DNA of 64,000 nucleotides from Taudactylus pleione (Eukaryota > Chordata > Amphibia > Anura > Myobatrachidae), in contig JAUIMM010000574.1 in assembly GCA_031769625.1 (NCBI GenBank), forward strand, positions 1,860,001 to 1,924,000, written 5' to 3'. Made by a program: the position numbers and the translations under genes. Under the pieces are notes generated by a model. It was not told where the DNA came from and made no database searches. It saw nothing but the letters and a program-made list of their open reading frames with translations. Shown here piece by piece: positions 20,979 through 31,540 of this stretch. Position 1 is the first letter of the stretch. Each line of letters opens with the position of its first letter.

Positions 20979-21764
20979 TTATTGATCCAAAGAGTCCTTG
21001 GTAATCTCTGTCGAAAGGCCACATGAATCACTTGAAAAATAATATGAAATGGGCCAATGAACTTGGGCCCCCAACTTTTGTGACCTCTGACGTAGATTAA
21101 TATTTCTACTAGACAGCCGGACCCTGTTTCCTATTTTGAAATTACAGGGCCTCCAATGCTTATCAGCCCACACTTTGAACTGACCTGATGCCTGAAGGAG
21201 AGACTGATGTACCTTCCTCCAAAGTGACCGCAACCTAGAAACAGATGGAGAAGAAAGTGTTCTGGTTGTCAAAGGCTCAAAAGAATTGCTCCTAGGATGG
21301 GTCCCAGAGTTGAAGTAGAAGGGAGTGTTAGAAGAAGCAGAATGGCAGAAGTTGTTATAAGCAAATTCTGCAAAGGGCAACAGTGAAGCCCAATTGTCTT
21401 GGTACTTTGAGATTAAACAGCAGAGGTACTGTTTGGCTGGGACTGATTGGCCCCACTTCATCTGCCCATAGCACTGTGGGTGATACCTTGATGACAGGAT
21501 GACATTGATGCCCAGATCAGCACAAAAATATCTCCAGAATTGTGCAACAAATTGTGTCCCCCGATCTGAGATGATATCCACTGGAAGTGCATGGAGCCTG
21601 AAGACATGCTTAGGAACAATGCAGACAACTCCTTGGCAGACAGTAACTTGACAAGAGGAATGCAATGTACCATTTTGGAAAAATGGTCTATGATGGGCTA
21701 GATGACCATCCAACAAGAAGACACAGAAAGGTCCACAGCAAAGTCCATTGCCATGTGGGCACAT
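20979..21764 (-). pseudogene. pol: Gypsy integrase
   Basis: A 261-codon frame. [16 protein letters not shown] has the second catalytic Asp with the DRGxQF signature; [16 protein letters not shown] is the HPQ.xGQ region where the third catalytic residue (normally Glu) appears as Lys, so this integrase is inactive. [15 protein letters not shown] and [13 protein letters not shown] are the downstream conserved blocks, followed by [20 protein letters not shown] and the GPF-region equivalent. The first catalytic Asp is not clearly kept. The frame ends near 20979 at a stop. Confidence 0.88.
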
Positions 21765-22223
21765 GGTTTAGAGGGCGTTGGAAGAGGGTACAACAGACAT
21801 TGTGGAGTAGTGCTTAAGGGGATTATTTCTAGAACATACATCACAGCCCAGGACAAACTCACGAGTTTCTCTAGACATGGACTGCCACCACACAGATCAA
21901 AACAGAAGTTAAATATTTCTAGAAATGCCAGGATGACCCCCTGCCTTAGAGGAATGAATGTCCTTCAAAACAGCTTTATGAAGTCTCTCAGGGACAAAAA
22001 GCACACATAATGGTTTACTAAGAGGAGCTTCAGTTTGACTAGCCCTAAGAGATCTGCCAGCATCCTGGTGATGGCACAATGGATCCTGGAAGCTGGAATT
22101 ATGGTTTCTTCTGAAGCAATATGAGGTTGAGTGACAGTGAAGCTTTGAGAAAGGGCATCCACTTTAATATTCTTGGACTTGGAACAAAATCATACAATTA
22201 AAGTGGGTGAAGAAAAGGGCCCA
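21765..22223 (-). pseudogene. Gypsy RNase H to integrase linker
   Basis: Broken minus-strand sequence between RNase H and integrase. A 65-codon frame (21965-22162) starts MDALSQSF, the DALSR-like signature at the end of Gypsy RNase H. The integrase zinc-binding domain should lie near 21850-21960 but its His/Cys residues were not confirmed. Confidence 0.5.
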
Positions 22224-22634
22224 TTATGCCTGCCTTGTGTTCAACCTTTTCGCTGTCTCAATGTAGGCCAGATTTTTGTTATACGTGAGAACTGCCAACA
22301 CATGATTAGCCCCCTCTAACCAGTGCCTCCAGTCCTCAGAGGCCAAGTTAAACGCAAACAGCTCTTGGTTGCCCACATCATAGTTTTTCTCCACCGAACC
22401 GATTTTCCTGGAGAAGAAACCACACAGGTGCAGCTTACTGTCCTTGATATATTTCTGAGAAAGGATAGCACCCACTCCAATCTCAGATGCATCCACCTCT
22501 ACAATGAACGGGAGCTCTGGATACAGATGACGGAGGACAGGAGCAGGCACAAAAGTCGTCTTCAAAGTGTCAAAGGCTCGAATGGCCCCAGGTGACCAAT
22601 TTGTGACCTCAGCTCCTTTTTTGGTTAGCTCCAC
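22224..22634 (-). pseudogene. pol: Gypsy RNase H
   Basis: A 136-codon frame reads AFDTLKTTFVPAPVLRHLYP, then FIVEVDASEIGVGAILSQ (first catalytic Asp in VDAS), FFSRKIGSVEKNYDVGNQEL (the S-R-K-L..E-x-NYD-x-x-x-E-L signature with the catalytic Glu) and WRHWLEGANHVLAVLTYNKN. In intact elements the last phrase reads with TDH.N; here it is TYNKN, so the Asp seems lost. It follows the RT thumb in the correct order. Confidence 0.9.
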
Positions 22635-22712
22635 AATGTGGGAGAATATGACAGAGAAGGACTTGATGAACCTTCGATAATAATTCGCAAACCATAGAAA
22701 CTGCTAAATGGC

Positions 22713-23189
22713 CTACAATGTAGCAGGTTGCTCACAGTCCAGGATGGCCTTCACCTTGCCAGTATTCATAGAGAAACCTTGCAAAGAAATACTGTAGCCC
22801 AAGAATGACACCTCTTTAACTTCAAGTTCGCACTTCTCTAGTTTTGCATACATGTTGTTATCCAGTAATCTTCGCAAGATCTGCCTGACATGTCTCTGAT
22901 GTTCCACCACAGATTTAGAATAGATGAGGATGTCATCTAAATAAACCACTGCAAAGACTCCCAAGAAATCCCTTAACACCTCATTAATAAAATCTTGAAA
23001 CAGGACTGGGGTGTTGGAGGGGCCGAATGGCATAACTAGGTACTCAAAATGTCCTGAATGGGTGTTCAAGGCCATCTTCCACTCATACCCTTCTCTGATG
23101 TGAATGAGGTTGTATGTGCCTCTGAGATCAATCTTAGATAAGATGGATGCCTCACACAGTTGGTCAAAGAGCACAGAGAAGAGCAGCAA
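22713..23189 (-). pseudogene. pol: Gypsy reverse transcriptase
   Basis: A 158-codon frame. SKIDLRGTYNLIHI is motif A with catalytic Asp, FEYLVMPFGPSNTPVLFQDFIN is the motif B region (usually F-G-L-x-N-A-P), and VVYLDDILIYS is motif C with YLDD, the Ty3/Gypsy form. FLGYSIS begins the thumb. The N-terminal part continues in other frames to about 23460, broken by stops. Confidence 0.92.
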
Positions 23190-23628
23190 GGGATATGCAT
23201 TCTTGACTGTGATATTGGTCAGTCCACGGAAGTCATTTCAGAGTCAGAGGGATTCGTCCTTCTTCTGGAAAAAGTAGAACCCTGCTCTCACTGGGGATTT
23301 TGATGGACGAAAATGCCTTTATCCAGAGCTTCCTGAATATAGTCCTGCATGGCTTTATCCCCCAGAATGGACAAGGCATATAAATGGCCATTGGGAAGAC
23401 TGGCACTGGGTAATAAATTGATGGAGCAGTTGAAGGGACGGTGAGGTGGCAGGACATCTGCATTTTTCTTAGAGAAAACTTTGGCTAGGTCACGATATGG
23501 AGCTGGAACTGATGAGGCGACAGCAGCAGCTTCCAGTCAAATAGGTCAGGACAGACATTGAGAGAAGCAAGATGTACACCATTCCAGAATTTCACCAGTC
23601 TGCCACTGGTTCACGGGGTTATGCTTCT

Positions 23629-23910
23629 TCAGCCAGGGTAACCCCAAGACCACTGGGGCCAAAGGACACTGCTGGAGAAGAAATGACCGTTCCTCATGAT
23701 GTAGGACACCACCGACAACAGCAAAGGAGGAGTCTGGAAGAGCACTGGGGCTTCATAAAGGCTGGTCCCTTCCAGTCCAATCACTAACACAGGAGTGGAT
23801 AATGATAGCAAGGTCAGACCCAAAGTTTGGAAGAAAGACATGTCCATGAAATTATCTGCTGCACCACTATCGACAAATGATGGAGACCTGCATGTTAGGT
23901 TCATGAACAA
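23629..23910 (-). pseudogene. Gypsy aspartic protease
   Basis: A 93-codon frame. FVDSGAADNFMD (residues about 11-20) is the active site D-S-G-A with the ADNF context common to PEG10-like Gypsy proteases, followed by a VIGLEGTSL flap region. The gag lies upstream at 23990-24830. Confidence 0.85.
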
Positions 23911-23989
23911 CTTCAGTTATCAGGACAGAATTTTCCACGGAGACGGAAGCAAGGCCTAGATGAACATAACATAGTTCACCTAGATCTTG

Positions 23990-24830
23990 CCTTTTCCTGA
24001 CTTCAGAGGACAGAGCTGAGCAACATGACCTCTACCGTCACATTAAAGACATAAACCAAATGAGCGTCTCCTATGTTTCTCTTTGGGCGTAAGACAAAAC
24101 GCTCCCAGCTGCATGGGTTCTTCTGAGTCGGATGGAGCCATCCACAAGGGATATCAAGGGGGTTGAGAAGGTAACTTCTTCTCTACTTGGCATTCCCAGA
24201 GCCATCAGTCGACACAAATAGCCAAGTTCATGATGTCGTCCAGGGAACTTGGAGCAGAATACTGGACCAGTATATCCTTAATTTCATCCGATAAACTCCA
24301 ACAAAACTGGCTTCTCAAGGCTGGATCATTCCATCTTGCATCGACAGCCCACTTATGGAACTCCATACAATAGTCTTCCACAGCTCTTTTCTAATACTTT
24401 AGTGACCTGACACTTGCCTCCGCCATTGCTGCCTTATCCAGGTCATCGTGGAGCAACCCTAAAGCAGTAAAAAATGCCTCAACTGTCTGTAAGGTCGGAC
24501 TGGATGAGGGAAGACCAAAGGCCCAGGTTTGTGGCTCATCCTGTAGTAAGGAAATTATTATGCCTAATCGTTGGGTCTCAGAACCTGCAGATCTGGGCCG
24601 GAGTCTGAAGTAGAGCTTACAGCTCTCTTTAAATTTTAGAAAATCCTTCCAGTTTCTAGAGAATCAGTCAGGCAAATTTATTTTTGATTCAATGATAGTG
24701 AAAGCAGCGGCACCACGAGGTCCTGCACCTTCTATGTCAAAACCTGGATTTAGGCAGCCAGAATCTGAGCTTGATTCTGACCAGGCTCCATGATTGAGGA
24801 TGAGAATAATACCCTGCAAAAAATATATGT
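23990..24830 (-). pseudogene. gag: Gypsy gag (PEG10/sushi-like) with zinc knuckle
   Basis: Read over several minus-strand frames: KDFLKFKESCKLYFRLRPRS, SETQRLGIIISLLQDEP, TWAFGLPSSSP, VEAFFTALGLLHDD, then EDYCMEFHKWAVDARWNDPA and LRSQFCWSLSDEIKDILVQY, and finally a CCHC knuckle CL(stop)CDGRGHVAQLC near 24010-24050. The capsid blocks are those of vertebrate sushi-ichi-like gags, the family that gave rise to the mammalian PEG10/RTL genes. Stops, including one within the zinc knuckle, break it. Confidence 0.8.
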
Positions 24831-24842
24831 GGCTGGTGATAA

Positions 24843-25809
24843 TGTTAAGCCTGGTTTAAGACTTTGTAGGGTACTGTCCCGCAACCACCTTGAGGGCTGG
24901 TATAACCTTGCCTTGATGAAACCATGTAGCATCATAAACCACTGATATGGTTAGAGTGGCTGCAGCCTGGTCCAGTGGGATGAGATGTGGCCTTTGGGCC
25001 AGCAGCAGCCTTGATGCCTGGAAGTGCCTTGGCTGGCTGTGTCCTGTTGCCTGAAGATGACATGTGGCCTTGGGCTGGCAGCAGCCTTGATGCCTGGAAG
25101 TGCCTTGGCTGGCTGTGTCCTGTTGCCTGAAGATGACATGTGGCCTTGAGGGTTGGAAGTGCCTTGGCTGGCTGCTGAAGCAGATGACTGCAGGAAGAAC
25201 GCTGGATTGTGACTTTTGCAGCCGAGTTGACACAAGCCACCGATGCTGTAGTGCAACCTGTGCCGCCAGGTTGACACAAGTGTGAGTACACTGGCTTGTG
25301 CACTGAGGATGCTGGATTGTGGCCTAATTCTCTGGGTTGACACAAGTGCGAGTACACTGGCTTGTACAATGAGGATACTAGATTGTGGCCTGTGCTGCCT
25401 GGTTGACAGAAGCATGAGTACACTGGCTTGTGTACTGAGGACAGAGGATTTCAACCTGTGCCACCTGGATGACACAAACGGCAGATAGATGGTAAGCGAA
25501 CAGTGTCGCCCAGATGACACAAACGGTAGGTATATAGTAGTAAACTGTGCTGCCCAGATGATACAAATGGCAGGTATACTAGATAGCAGGAGGATTGGAT
25601 ACTCAATTGGATACAGGAGACATTGCCAGAACCGGAAACACGTGAAATGCTATTACCGGCCTTGGAGCAGTATTCACAGGAGAAGGTCATGGACATAGGA
25701 GTAAATCCAGGCCAATCCCTGAAGGATTGACAGGAGGTAGGTGGAGTTTCAGAGAATGCTGGCCCAGCATTCACTTTGCACAGCATTAGCAGTGTGGCGG
25801 CTTGTGACA
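24843..25809 (-). repeat. 5' LTR of the Gypsy element
   Basis: 967 bases; the minus strand starts TGTCACAAGCC and ends CCAGGCTTAACA. It contains about four units of the 66-bp minisatellite (25216-25480) plus a duplicated ~75-base GGAAGTGCCTTGGCTGGCTG-type segment (about 25015-25160). The plus-strand bases to its left, TGGTGATAA, would be the primer-binding site on the minus strand; the tRNA is not recognised. Confidence 0.85.
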
Positions 25810-26382
25810 CCGCATGGTTTGGGTTGAATCTGTCTTGCAAAAGGAACACTGTTTAAGTTTTTTATTTGAATTATGGGAAAGTTACAGATGTGTTCTTTAT
25901 CCTTGTTGGTAGAGATGAGCGGGTCTGGTTCTCAGAGAACTGGGCACACCCTAACTTGCAGATCCGAGTCCAGCTTGGGTTTTCCTGCCTGACTCGGATC
26001 TCAAAGCGAAGCAAAGTGTAATTCTTCCACTGTCAGATTCTCACAGGGTTTTGGATCCTTTAAAGGTTCCCGTGCTTTGCCAACAATTAATTCTGGCTGT
26101 GTAGAGTGAAGAGGGGCTGTGCTGTTGTTGTCCATAGTGGCTGTGCTGTTGCTGCGCATAGGGGCTGGCTGTGCTGTTGTCCATAAGGGCTGTGTTGTTG
26201 TCTATAGGAGCTGTGCTGCAGACAGAAGAGGGGGTGTGGCAATTATCTCAGCAATAATCACCAGGAATGATGTCATGTGAATATTTATTTATTTATTACC
26301 AGTTATTTATATAGCACACACATATTCTGCAGCGCTTTACAGAGAATAGTTGGCCATTCACACCAGTGGAGTTTACAATCTA
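25810..26382. repeat. Non-coding; interspersed repeats, possible SINE/LINE tail
   Basis: No gene. 25905-25990 holds a repeat beginning AGAGATGAGCGGG found in other parts of this window in degraded form (29610-29780 and 32010-32280). 26290-26385 has (TTTA)n followed by TTATATAGCACACACATATT and CTGCAGCGCTTTACAGAG, a LINE-type 3' tail that matches the tail of the LINE at 59480-59530. Confidence 0.5.
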
Positions 26383-26548
26383 TGGGCCTGATTCAGTGCT
26401 GAATGCTCTGACCAGAGCGCTCGCTCTGAATCAGGGCCCTCCTACCAGTTATAGGAGCATCCTCATGGACGCTCGCATAGCTGTGGGTTACCACCCACAG
26501 CTTATGCGAGCGTCCATGATGATGATCGCAATGGTCAAGACCATCCCT
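26383..26548. mobile_element. MITE fragment (CATTCAG/hairpin family)
   Basis: GGCCTGATTCAG at the left, then the palindrome GAGCGCTCGCTCTGAATCAG and a strong hairpin at about 26467-26515 (GGACGCTCGCATAGCTGTGGGT paired with its complement). ATGGTCAAGACCAT is shared with the MITE at 44160-44708. It abuts a CR1 remnant. Confidence 0.65.
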
Positions 26549-26775
26549 TGGGTATCCACTGGTAACTTTTTCCTCCCATGAATAAACTCCATTTACTACA
26601 AATCTCTGTTTCCTATTCTGAAACCAAGATCTTATCCATTCAACAGTCACAGAATCCAATCCCAAGCTTTTCCAGTTTTGTTTATCAGTCTGCGATGTGG
26701 GACAGTGCCAAAAGCCTTACTAAAGTCTAGATAAGTTATATCTATGGCCCCTCTTGATCTAATACTTTTTTCATA
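26549..26775 (-). pseudogene. CR1-like LINE reverse transcriptase fragment
   Basis: The minus strand reads AIDITYLDFSKAFGTVPHRR, then LGLDSVTVEWIRSWFQNRKQ and RFVVNGVYSWEEKVTSGYP over two frames. This is the block from RT motif A (YLDFSKAF) to just before motif B in CR1/Jockey-type LINEs. The next conserved block should follow the VTSG-x-P, but there the MITE begins. Only ~75 codons remain. Confidence 0.75.
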
Positions 26776-26817
26776 CATACAAAGCTGCGCCAAGCATGCT
26801 GCCTGTGTCATTAATCA

Positions 26818-26999
26818 AGGGGCTGCTGTGTCCATCCAGGGGCTGCTGTGTCCATCCAGGGACTGCTGTGTCCATCCAGGGGCTGCTGTGTCCATCCAGG
26901 GGCAGGGGCTGCTGTGTCCATCCAGGACAGGGGCTGCTGTGTCCATCCAGGGGCTGCTGTGTCCATCCAGGGGCTGCTGTGTCCATCCAGGGGCTGCAG
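26818..26999. repeat. 20-bp minisatellite, about nine units
   Basis: Tandem copies of GGCTGCTGTGTCCATCCAGG with two 5-8 base insertions (GGCAG, ACAG). All plus-strand and minus-strand frames are open across it, an artefact. Confidence 0.9.
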
Positions 27000-27357
27000 G
27001 GGTGTATTTGTAAAAAATATTGTCACACTGTAAGTGGTAGCGCAGTGTGTTATTTTCTTATTCATAAAAAAAGTCTTGTGACACTGTAAGTGGAAACTTG
27101 ACAGTTTTACAATTTAATATCACAAAGTTAGCAAAAACAAAGTTACTATTCAATATTCAATCATGAATAAAACATTAGTCTAAATGATGACTACCAGACC
27201 ACAACAAAGTGCTAAATAACATGCATTATATTATAAACATAATGACATCACAAATGCCTTAGCAGAGATTCACATAAACATATTTCAAAAGGTGAAAACA
27301 GAGGATATAGTTTCAGAAATGGAATAAAGCAGCTAAAACTGCATTCTCTGATTGGGA
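27000..27357. other. No recognised feature
   Basis: AT-rich sequence with a duplicated short phrase (TGTCACACTGTAAGTGG near 27019 and TGTGACACTGTAAGTGG near 27076). I see no gene or element. Confidence 0.4.
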
Positions 27358-27690
27358 TTAGTATGATTTACCGCTGGCCCCATGGCCAGCAGTTCTAATC
27401 CCAACAGTAGCAGCCCATCATAGGTGCAAAACCTGAATGTCCATTAAGGTAAGTATAGCTAACCTAATTCCCCCCCTAACCCTCATTTAGGGGTGCCTAA
27501 CCCTTACCTCACCCCAAAGTGCCTAAACCTAACCCCCCATCGATCAGTAAGCTGGGTGTCAGGCTCCTGGCACAGGTCTAATGACAGGCATCCAGATTTC
27601 GATGCCTGCTATTTGACACTTGCCAGGATTAGACAGTCGGGAAGCCGGCAGTCAGCATTGTGACCGTCGGCTTCCCAACTGCTTCCCCTC
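27358..27690. repeat. Interspersed repeat, copy 1 (CCTAACCC-rich)
   Basis: It shares ordered segments with 29890-30365: a CCTAA-rich stretch, then GGCATC.A..TTTTGATGCCTG, then GATTAGACAGT.GGGAAG and a palindromic GGAAGCCG...CGGCTTCC end. This suggests a MITE-like family. Confidence 0.6.
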
Positions 27691-28089
27691 TGATTATAGT
27701 GTCCCTATGCTCTACCCATGGCCCCTTTACCTGAATTTCAGTGAGTCAGAGGGGCAACTCCATGGCAACCATATTCCAGAGTGCAGCTGCTCCTTCTTTA
27801 GCCCAGGTCAGAAGATGTGTAGGGGGTGTGATGATATGGACTAAAATTGAGTTCACATCCACTAAAGTGGACAATGAATCCCCAATCTAACAGAGAGCAC
27901 AGCTGTAATTTATACACAACACAGGATGGGATGACAATATAGGCTTGGGTGCTGGTGGAATCTGGTGTGATGTATACATCATCATCACACAATATTAATT
28001 TGTCCCCACTGGAATTTACCATTGCAGGTGCCTCTGTAATTTTTCCATGTAATTGATGGTAAAGGTCGTTCTCATAAAATTTGTAGTTC

Positions 28090-28430
28090 ATTTTGATGGA
28101 TATCATCTTTTCTATATTTTGGCAAAGTAGTCACAGGCCGATCACTGACAAGATTCCCGGCTATGCTAAAGTACACACTGGAGGGTGGGCAGCTCAAGTA
28201 AAGCAAAGACAGTTTGTGAAGAGCCTCCAAATTACCTTTTTTACCTCCCAGTAGGCAAACGGACTGTCTGATGTGCCTATTTGGATGCTATCATTAAAAA
28301 TGTTTAAATTCGCCCCAATCATTCTTTGAATGGTGACCATATCAGATGGAGTCACACTAGAGGTGTCATTATTTGTTGGCAATTCTTTGTCTGACCCGAC
28401 CAGATGTCAAAAATTGGTTGTGTTTATTCA
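28090..28430 (-). pseudogene. hAT transposase C-terminal fragment
   Basis: One minus-strand frame (28194-28382) reads SDSPFAYWEVKK. After a frame change near 28220 the sequence continues EALHKLSLLYLSCPPSSVYF, SIAGNLVSDRPVTTLPKYR. This is the hAT dimerisation domain: a W/L-rich helix, then the P-x-S-S-V...FS-x-A-G-x-x-V-S-D-R core. The Ser-Glu-Arg expected before FS is lost. Function was transposase dimerisation; the copy is dead. The 27700-28090 flank has an unassigned 102-codon frame (27798-28106). Confidence 0.7.
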
Positions 28431-28577
28431 ACTGCATCACCAGTGGGTGTTTTGAAAATTTAGTTTTCTCTTAGCAGATGCAATTGCTAGGGAAACTAAA
28501 GGAGAAGCCATTGCTGCATCATGTGCCACTTGAGCTTTTCATATCTGTGTCCACTGGGAAGAAGAAACAACGTTTTC

Positions 28578-29215
28578 ATCCCTTTTGGGATGAAAATCCA
28601 CTCCCAGCAGTAGGAATCGTGCTCAAGGATTCTCAAGAAAGACACAATGTAAGACTTATACCTTAAAATTGGAAAACTTGCATTTGCTCTATTCCACTTG
28701 TCCACATATCTGTGCTGGTTTAGTGGACAGTGGGTACACTGGCAGTTTGAAGGCCACTAACTAACTATGTTTTTTTTTTTTCTGTATAGGTTGGAAAAAA
28801 GTTTAGAGTGGAAGCTTTGAAATGGATTCCTTAACAGTCAGTTGTTTTGGAAAGCACTCTACCAGGTCCCCTTCTGGGATGAAAATCCACTCCTAGCAGC
28901 AGAAGCAGGCGCAGGATTCTCCAGAAAACACAATGTAAGAATTAAATCTGAAATCTTGCATTTGCTCTATTCCGCTTTTCCACATATCTGTGCTGGTAGA
29001 CAGTGGGTACAACGGCAGTTTGGAGGCCATTAACTAACTATGTTTTTTAATGTCCTATACAGGTTGGGAAATGCTTTTCAAGTGGAATCTTTGAAAAGGA
29101 TTATTTAACAGTCAAGTGTTTTGGAAATCACTACTAGAAGTTTTCCTGGTCCCCTTCTGGGATAAAAATCCACTCCCTGCAGCAGGCATGGTGCTCAAGG
29201 ATTCTTCTTGGGCTA
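28578..29215. repeat. 285-bp tandem repeat, about 2.3 units
   Basis: The phrase TTCTGGGATGAAAATCCACT recurs at about 28583, 28871 and 29157, and the segments between (TTGCATTTGCTCTATTCC, AGTGGGTACA, ACTAACTATGTTTTTT) recur in order. Each unit has a pyrimidine run ending in ATAG or ACAG before GGTTGG, which resembles a splice acceptor but no exon is seen. Confidence 0.8.
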
Positions 29216-29890
29216 GGACTGATGTGATTGAGTAAAATATTTTTTGTAAATGCCTCTCCTCCCCTTCTCCCTCATACGTTTACTTCAGAATAAAAAAATA
29301 GATGAAATTTACTACCAATCAACTCTTCCTGTCCCTGCCTTCAACTATATACATGCTCCATCTTCCTTAGGCCTCTTGAATAATAAAAACTTTTGTTTAC
29401 TGATGTGCCATGTTGGAAGTTGAACTGCCAAGTGTTTGTGCCCACTGCTGCCGCTTAGCTTAGTCAGTCAGCTAGCTTTCTGCTAATTTTGGGCCAAAAC
29501 TGAATGAAAATAATATTGTGAGCTATAAGGTGGTCAAAATTGACTGGAAATATGAGTGGAAATTAATTTCATTGAAGTTAATAATACTATAGGAACAAAA
29601 ACAGGCCCAAATTATGTATTTTGTTTTTTTTTTTAATACAGATCCAAAACCTAAACCAAAAAAACAAAACAAGAAAGGGAGGTTTTGGCAAAACCAATCC
29701 AGATCCCAAACCAGAGGAGATACAGATCCAAAACCAAAACCCAAACACAGGGCTCGGCGCACATCTCTACTTGTTGGAAAGGGGGGGGCTTGGGCAGCAC
29801 ATCCTAATTTAAATATAATATGAGGTGCTGCCATTCTGAGGCTTGAAGTACAATACAGGGGACATAGAATGCAGGGAATCGGTATGAAAT
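29216..29890. repeat. Non-coding; degraded interspersed repeat
   Basis: From about 29380 the sequence GCCAAGTGTTTGTGCCCACT ... GAGTGGAAATTAAT ... AATACAGATCCAAAACC to ATCTCTACTTG (29775) is a repeat of the kind ending in CATCTCTA that also gives the fragments at 25905 and 32010-32280. No coding sequence. Confidence 0.45.
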
Positions 29891-30365
29891 ACTGCCGGAC
29901 GCAAGGAAGACCGGCAGTGAAGATCCCGACAGATAAGTATTTTAACTATTTACTAACCTAATCCCAAGTGCATAACTCTAACCTCCCCTATAAGTGCCTA
30001 AACCTAACCCCCCCTTCCTGCAGCCTAAGCCTAAGTCTCCCGAGGGGTGCCTAACCCTAACTTCCACCCGGGAGTGCCTAACCCTAATCCCCCCTTCCCC
30101 TAGCCTAACATTAACCCTCCCGAGGGGGTGCCTAACCCTAATTCTCCCCTGGTAGCCCCTAACCTAGCCCACCCCCATGTGGCTGTCCACACCTGCCACC
30201 TGGCTTACCTTCAATCAGTATGCCGGGCCTCTTGCTACCGGTGTAGGTAAAATTACAGGCATCAAGGTTTTGATGCCTGTCATTAGACCCCTGCCATGAT
30301 TAGACAGTTGGGAAGACAGCGGTCAGCATTTTGACCATCGGCTTCCTGACTGCATCCCGAATGCA
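29890..30365. repeat. Interspersed repeat, copy 2 (CCTAACCC-rich)
   Basis: This is the longer copy of the family at 27358-27690. Its ends are roughly inverted (GCAGGGAATCGG and CTGCATCCCGAATGC). The inner CCTAACCCTAA segments superficially look telomeric but are interrupted by GGGTGCC and AGTGCC blocks. Confidence 0.6.
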
Positions 30366-31340
30366 AGCGCACACTTTCAGTACTAAGAGCAATGATAATC
30401 AAAATAATCCTCATAAACTCTATAATTAAAATGGAGTATAAGTGAGTTTCTTAGTACATGTCTGGCCAAAATTGTTTGCCCATCCACTATGTCAAGGTGA
30501 ACCCCATAAGATTGGTCACTAACAACCCTAATATTAATACATTGGGCCAAAAGTAACATGGTGAGAGTTTCGAAAATTTGAGAGTTTCTGACACTTTTTA
30601 GACTTGGCCAATGTAATAGAGTTCAAAAACAAAGTAACAGAGCGAATTTGCATGTTTTTCAGACTTAATAAACTCTCACGATTTAAAATCTCATTCAGAT
30701 GTTTTCCCATTTTTAAGATAAAAATCCACCAATGCGAGAGGTTACTGCTAAACTGTCACATTTTCTAATCTCTCACCCTATTACATTTGGCCCATTATTT
30801 CAGTTTATCCAAGACTTACCTGTAATAGTGCCCATTCTAATATGTAGACAGCAATGTAGGAACCTATACTGATTAAAAACACCTAAGGGCAGATGGGTGG
30901 GGTGTAAATACCAAGCAGAAGGAGTCTTAGCCAAACGTTTTAGAAACCATAACTAGAGATAATAAATGTAAAAAAAAATATAAAAAATATATGAATGTGG
31001 CTGCCACATTCAAGTGCCTGTGACTGCGAAAGTCGCATATTGTATGCTATATTTTGACTGAGTTTTCTGCATAAAAATCACAAACCTGAATGCTAACATC
31101 AATGGTTTTAAGGATATCCATGCTTATCAATGGATATCATAGTAGTTCTCTTCGGAACTGTATATTGCGAGGAATGGGTGCATTTGTCTCTAAGAGAATG
31201 TGTAGCAGGTTCCCCAACCCTTTGCCACAGTAAAATTACTCTAATTTCTTGGGCAATGGGTTAAATAAAAACATACCAACATTAGGAAAAAAGTGGCAAA
31301 CCCCAATGCTACAAAACATTCAATAAATCAACGAGTGACC
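30366..31340. other. No recognised feature
   Basis: AT-rich DNA. A segment near 30540-30790 has the start TTGGGCCAAAAGTAACATGG and the end TTACATTTGGCCCATT in inverted form, suggesting a decayed MITE of about 260 bases. No gene. Confidence 0.4.
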
Positions 31341-31344
31341 CGGA

Positions 31345-31540
31345 GCTCACGGACCACTATACAGTATCTACAGTACAGCACTAACTGAATGACATGTCCC
31401 ATGTGGTTTCCTTTGATTGTCTATGGTCCAACTGCACTTAGCCAATCAGCGACCATTGACATATTAACCATCTGCTGATTGGCTAAGATCAGGGCAGTGT
31501 AGATACAGTATAGCTGTGTTTGTGGTCTATGAAAAGTTTT
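31345..31540. repeat. Palindromic MITE-like sequence
   Basis: The outer arms GGACCACTATACAGTATCTAC and GTAGATACAGTATAGCTGTG..GGTCT are inverted, and the inner arms CTTAGCCAATCAGC and GCTGATTGGCTAAG are an exact inverted pair. No coding sequence. Confidence 0.7.

Larger units (their letters stand above)
18470..25809 (-). mobile_element. Ty3/Gypsy element (PEG10/sushi-like gag), minisatellite LTRs
   Basis: LTR copies at 18470-20666 (with an insertion) and 24843-25809 flank minus-strand gag, protease, RT, RNase H and integrase remnants in the order gag-PR-RT-RH-IN from right to left. The polypurine tract AAGGGGTGGAGGGG lies just inside the 3' LTR (20670-20685). The gag is of the sushi-ichi/PEG10-related type and the integrase may end in a decayed chromodomain, both usual for vertebrate chromovirus-like Gypsy elements. 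All genes hold stops. Flanking 5-bp target duplication is not evident. Confidence 0.9.

Noticed and set aside
26771..27065. Trp/Gly-rich open frames
   Set aside because: Readings of the 20-bp minisatellite in several phases.
27798..28106. 102-codon frame as an independent gene
   Set aside because: It overlaps the hAT remnant in another frame and shows no domain.
29930..30180. Interstitial telomere repeat
   Set aside because: CCTAACCCTAA words occur but are broken by GGGTGCC and AGTGCC blocks and also appear in a second dispersed copy (27440-27540), so it is part of an interspersed repeat.
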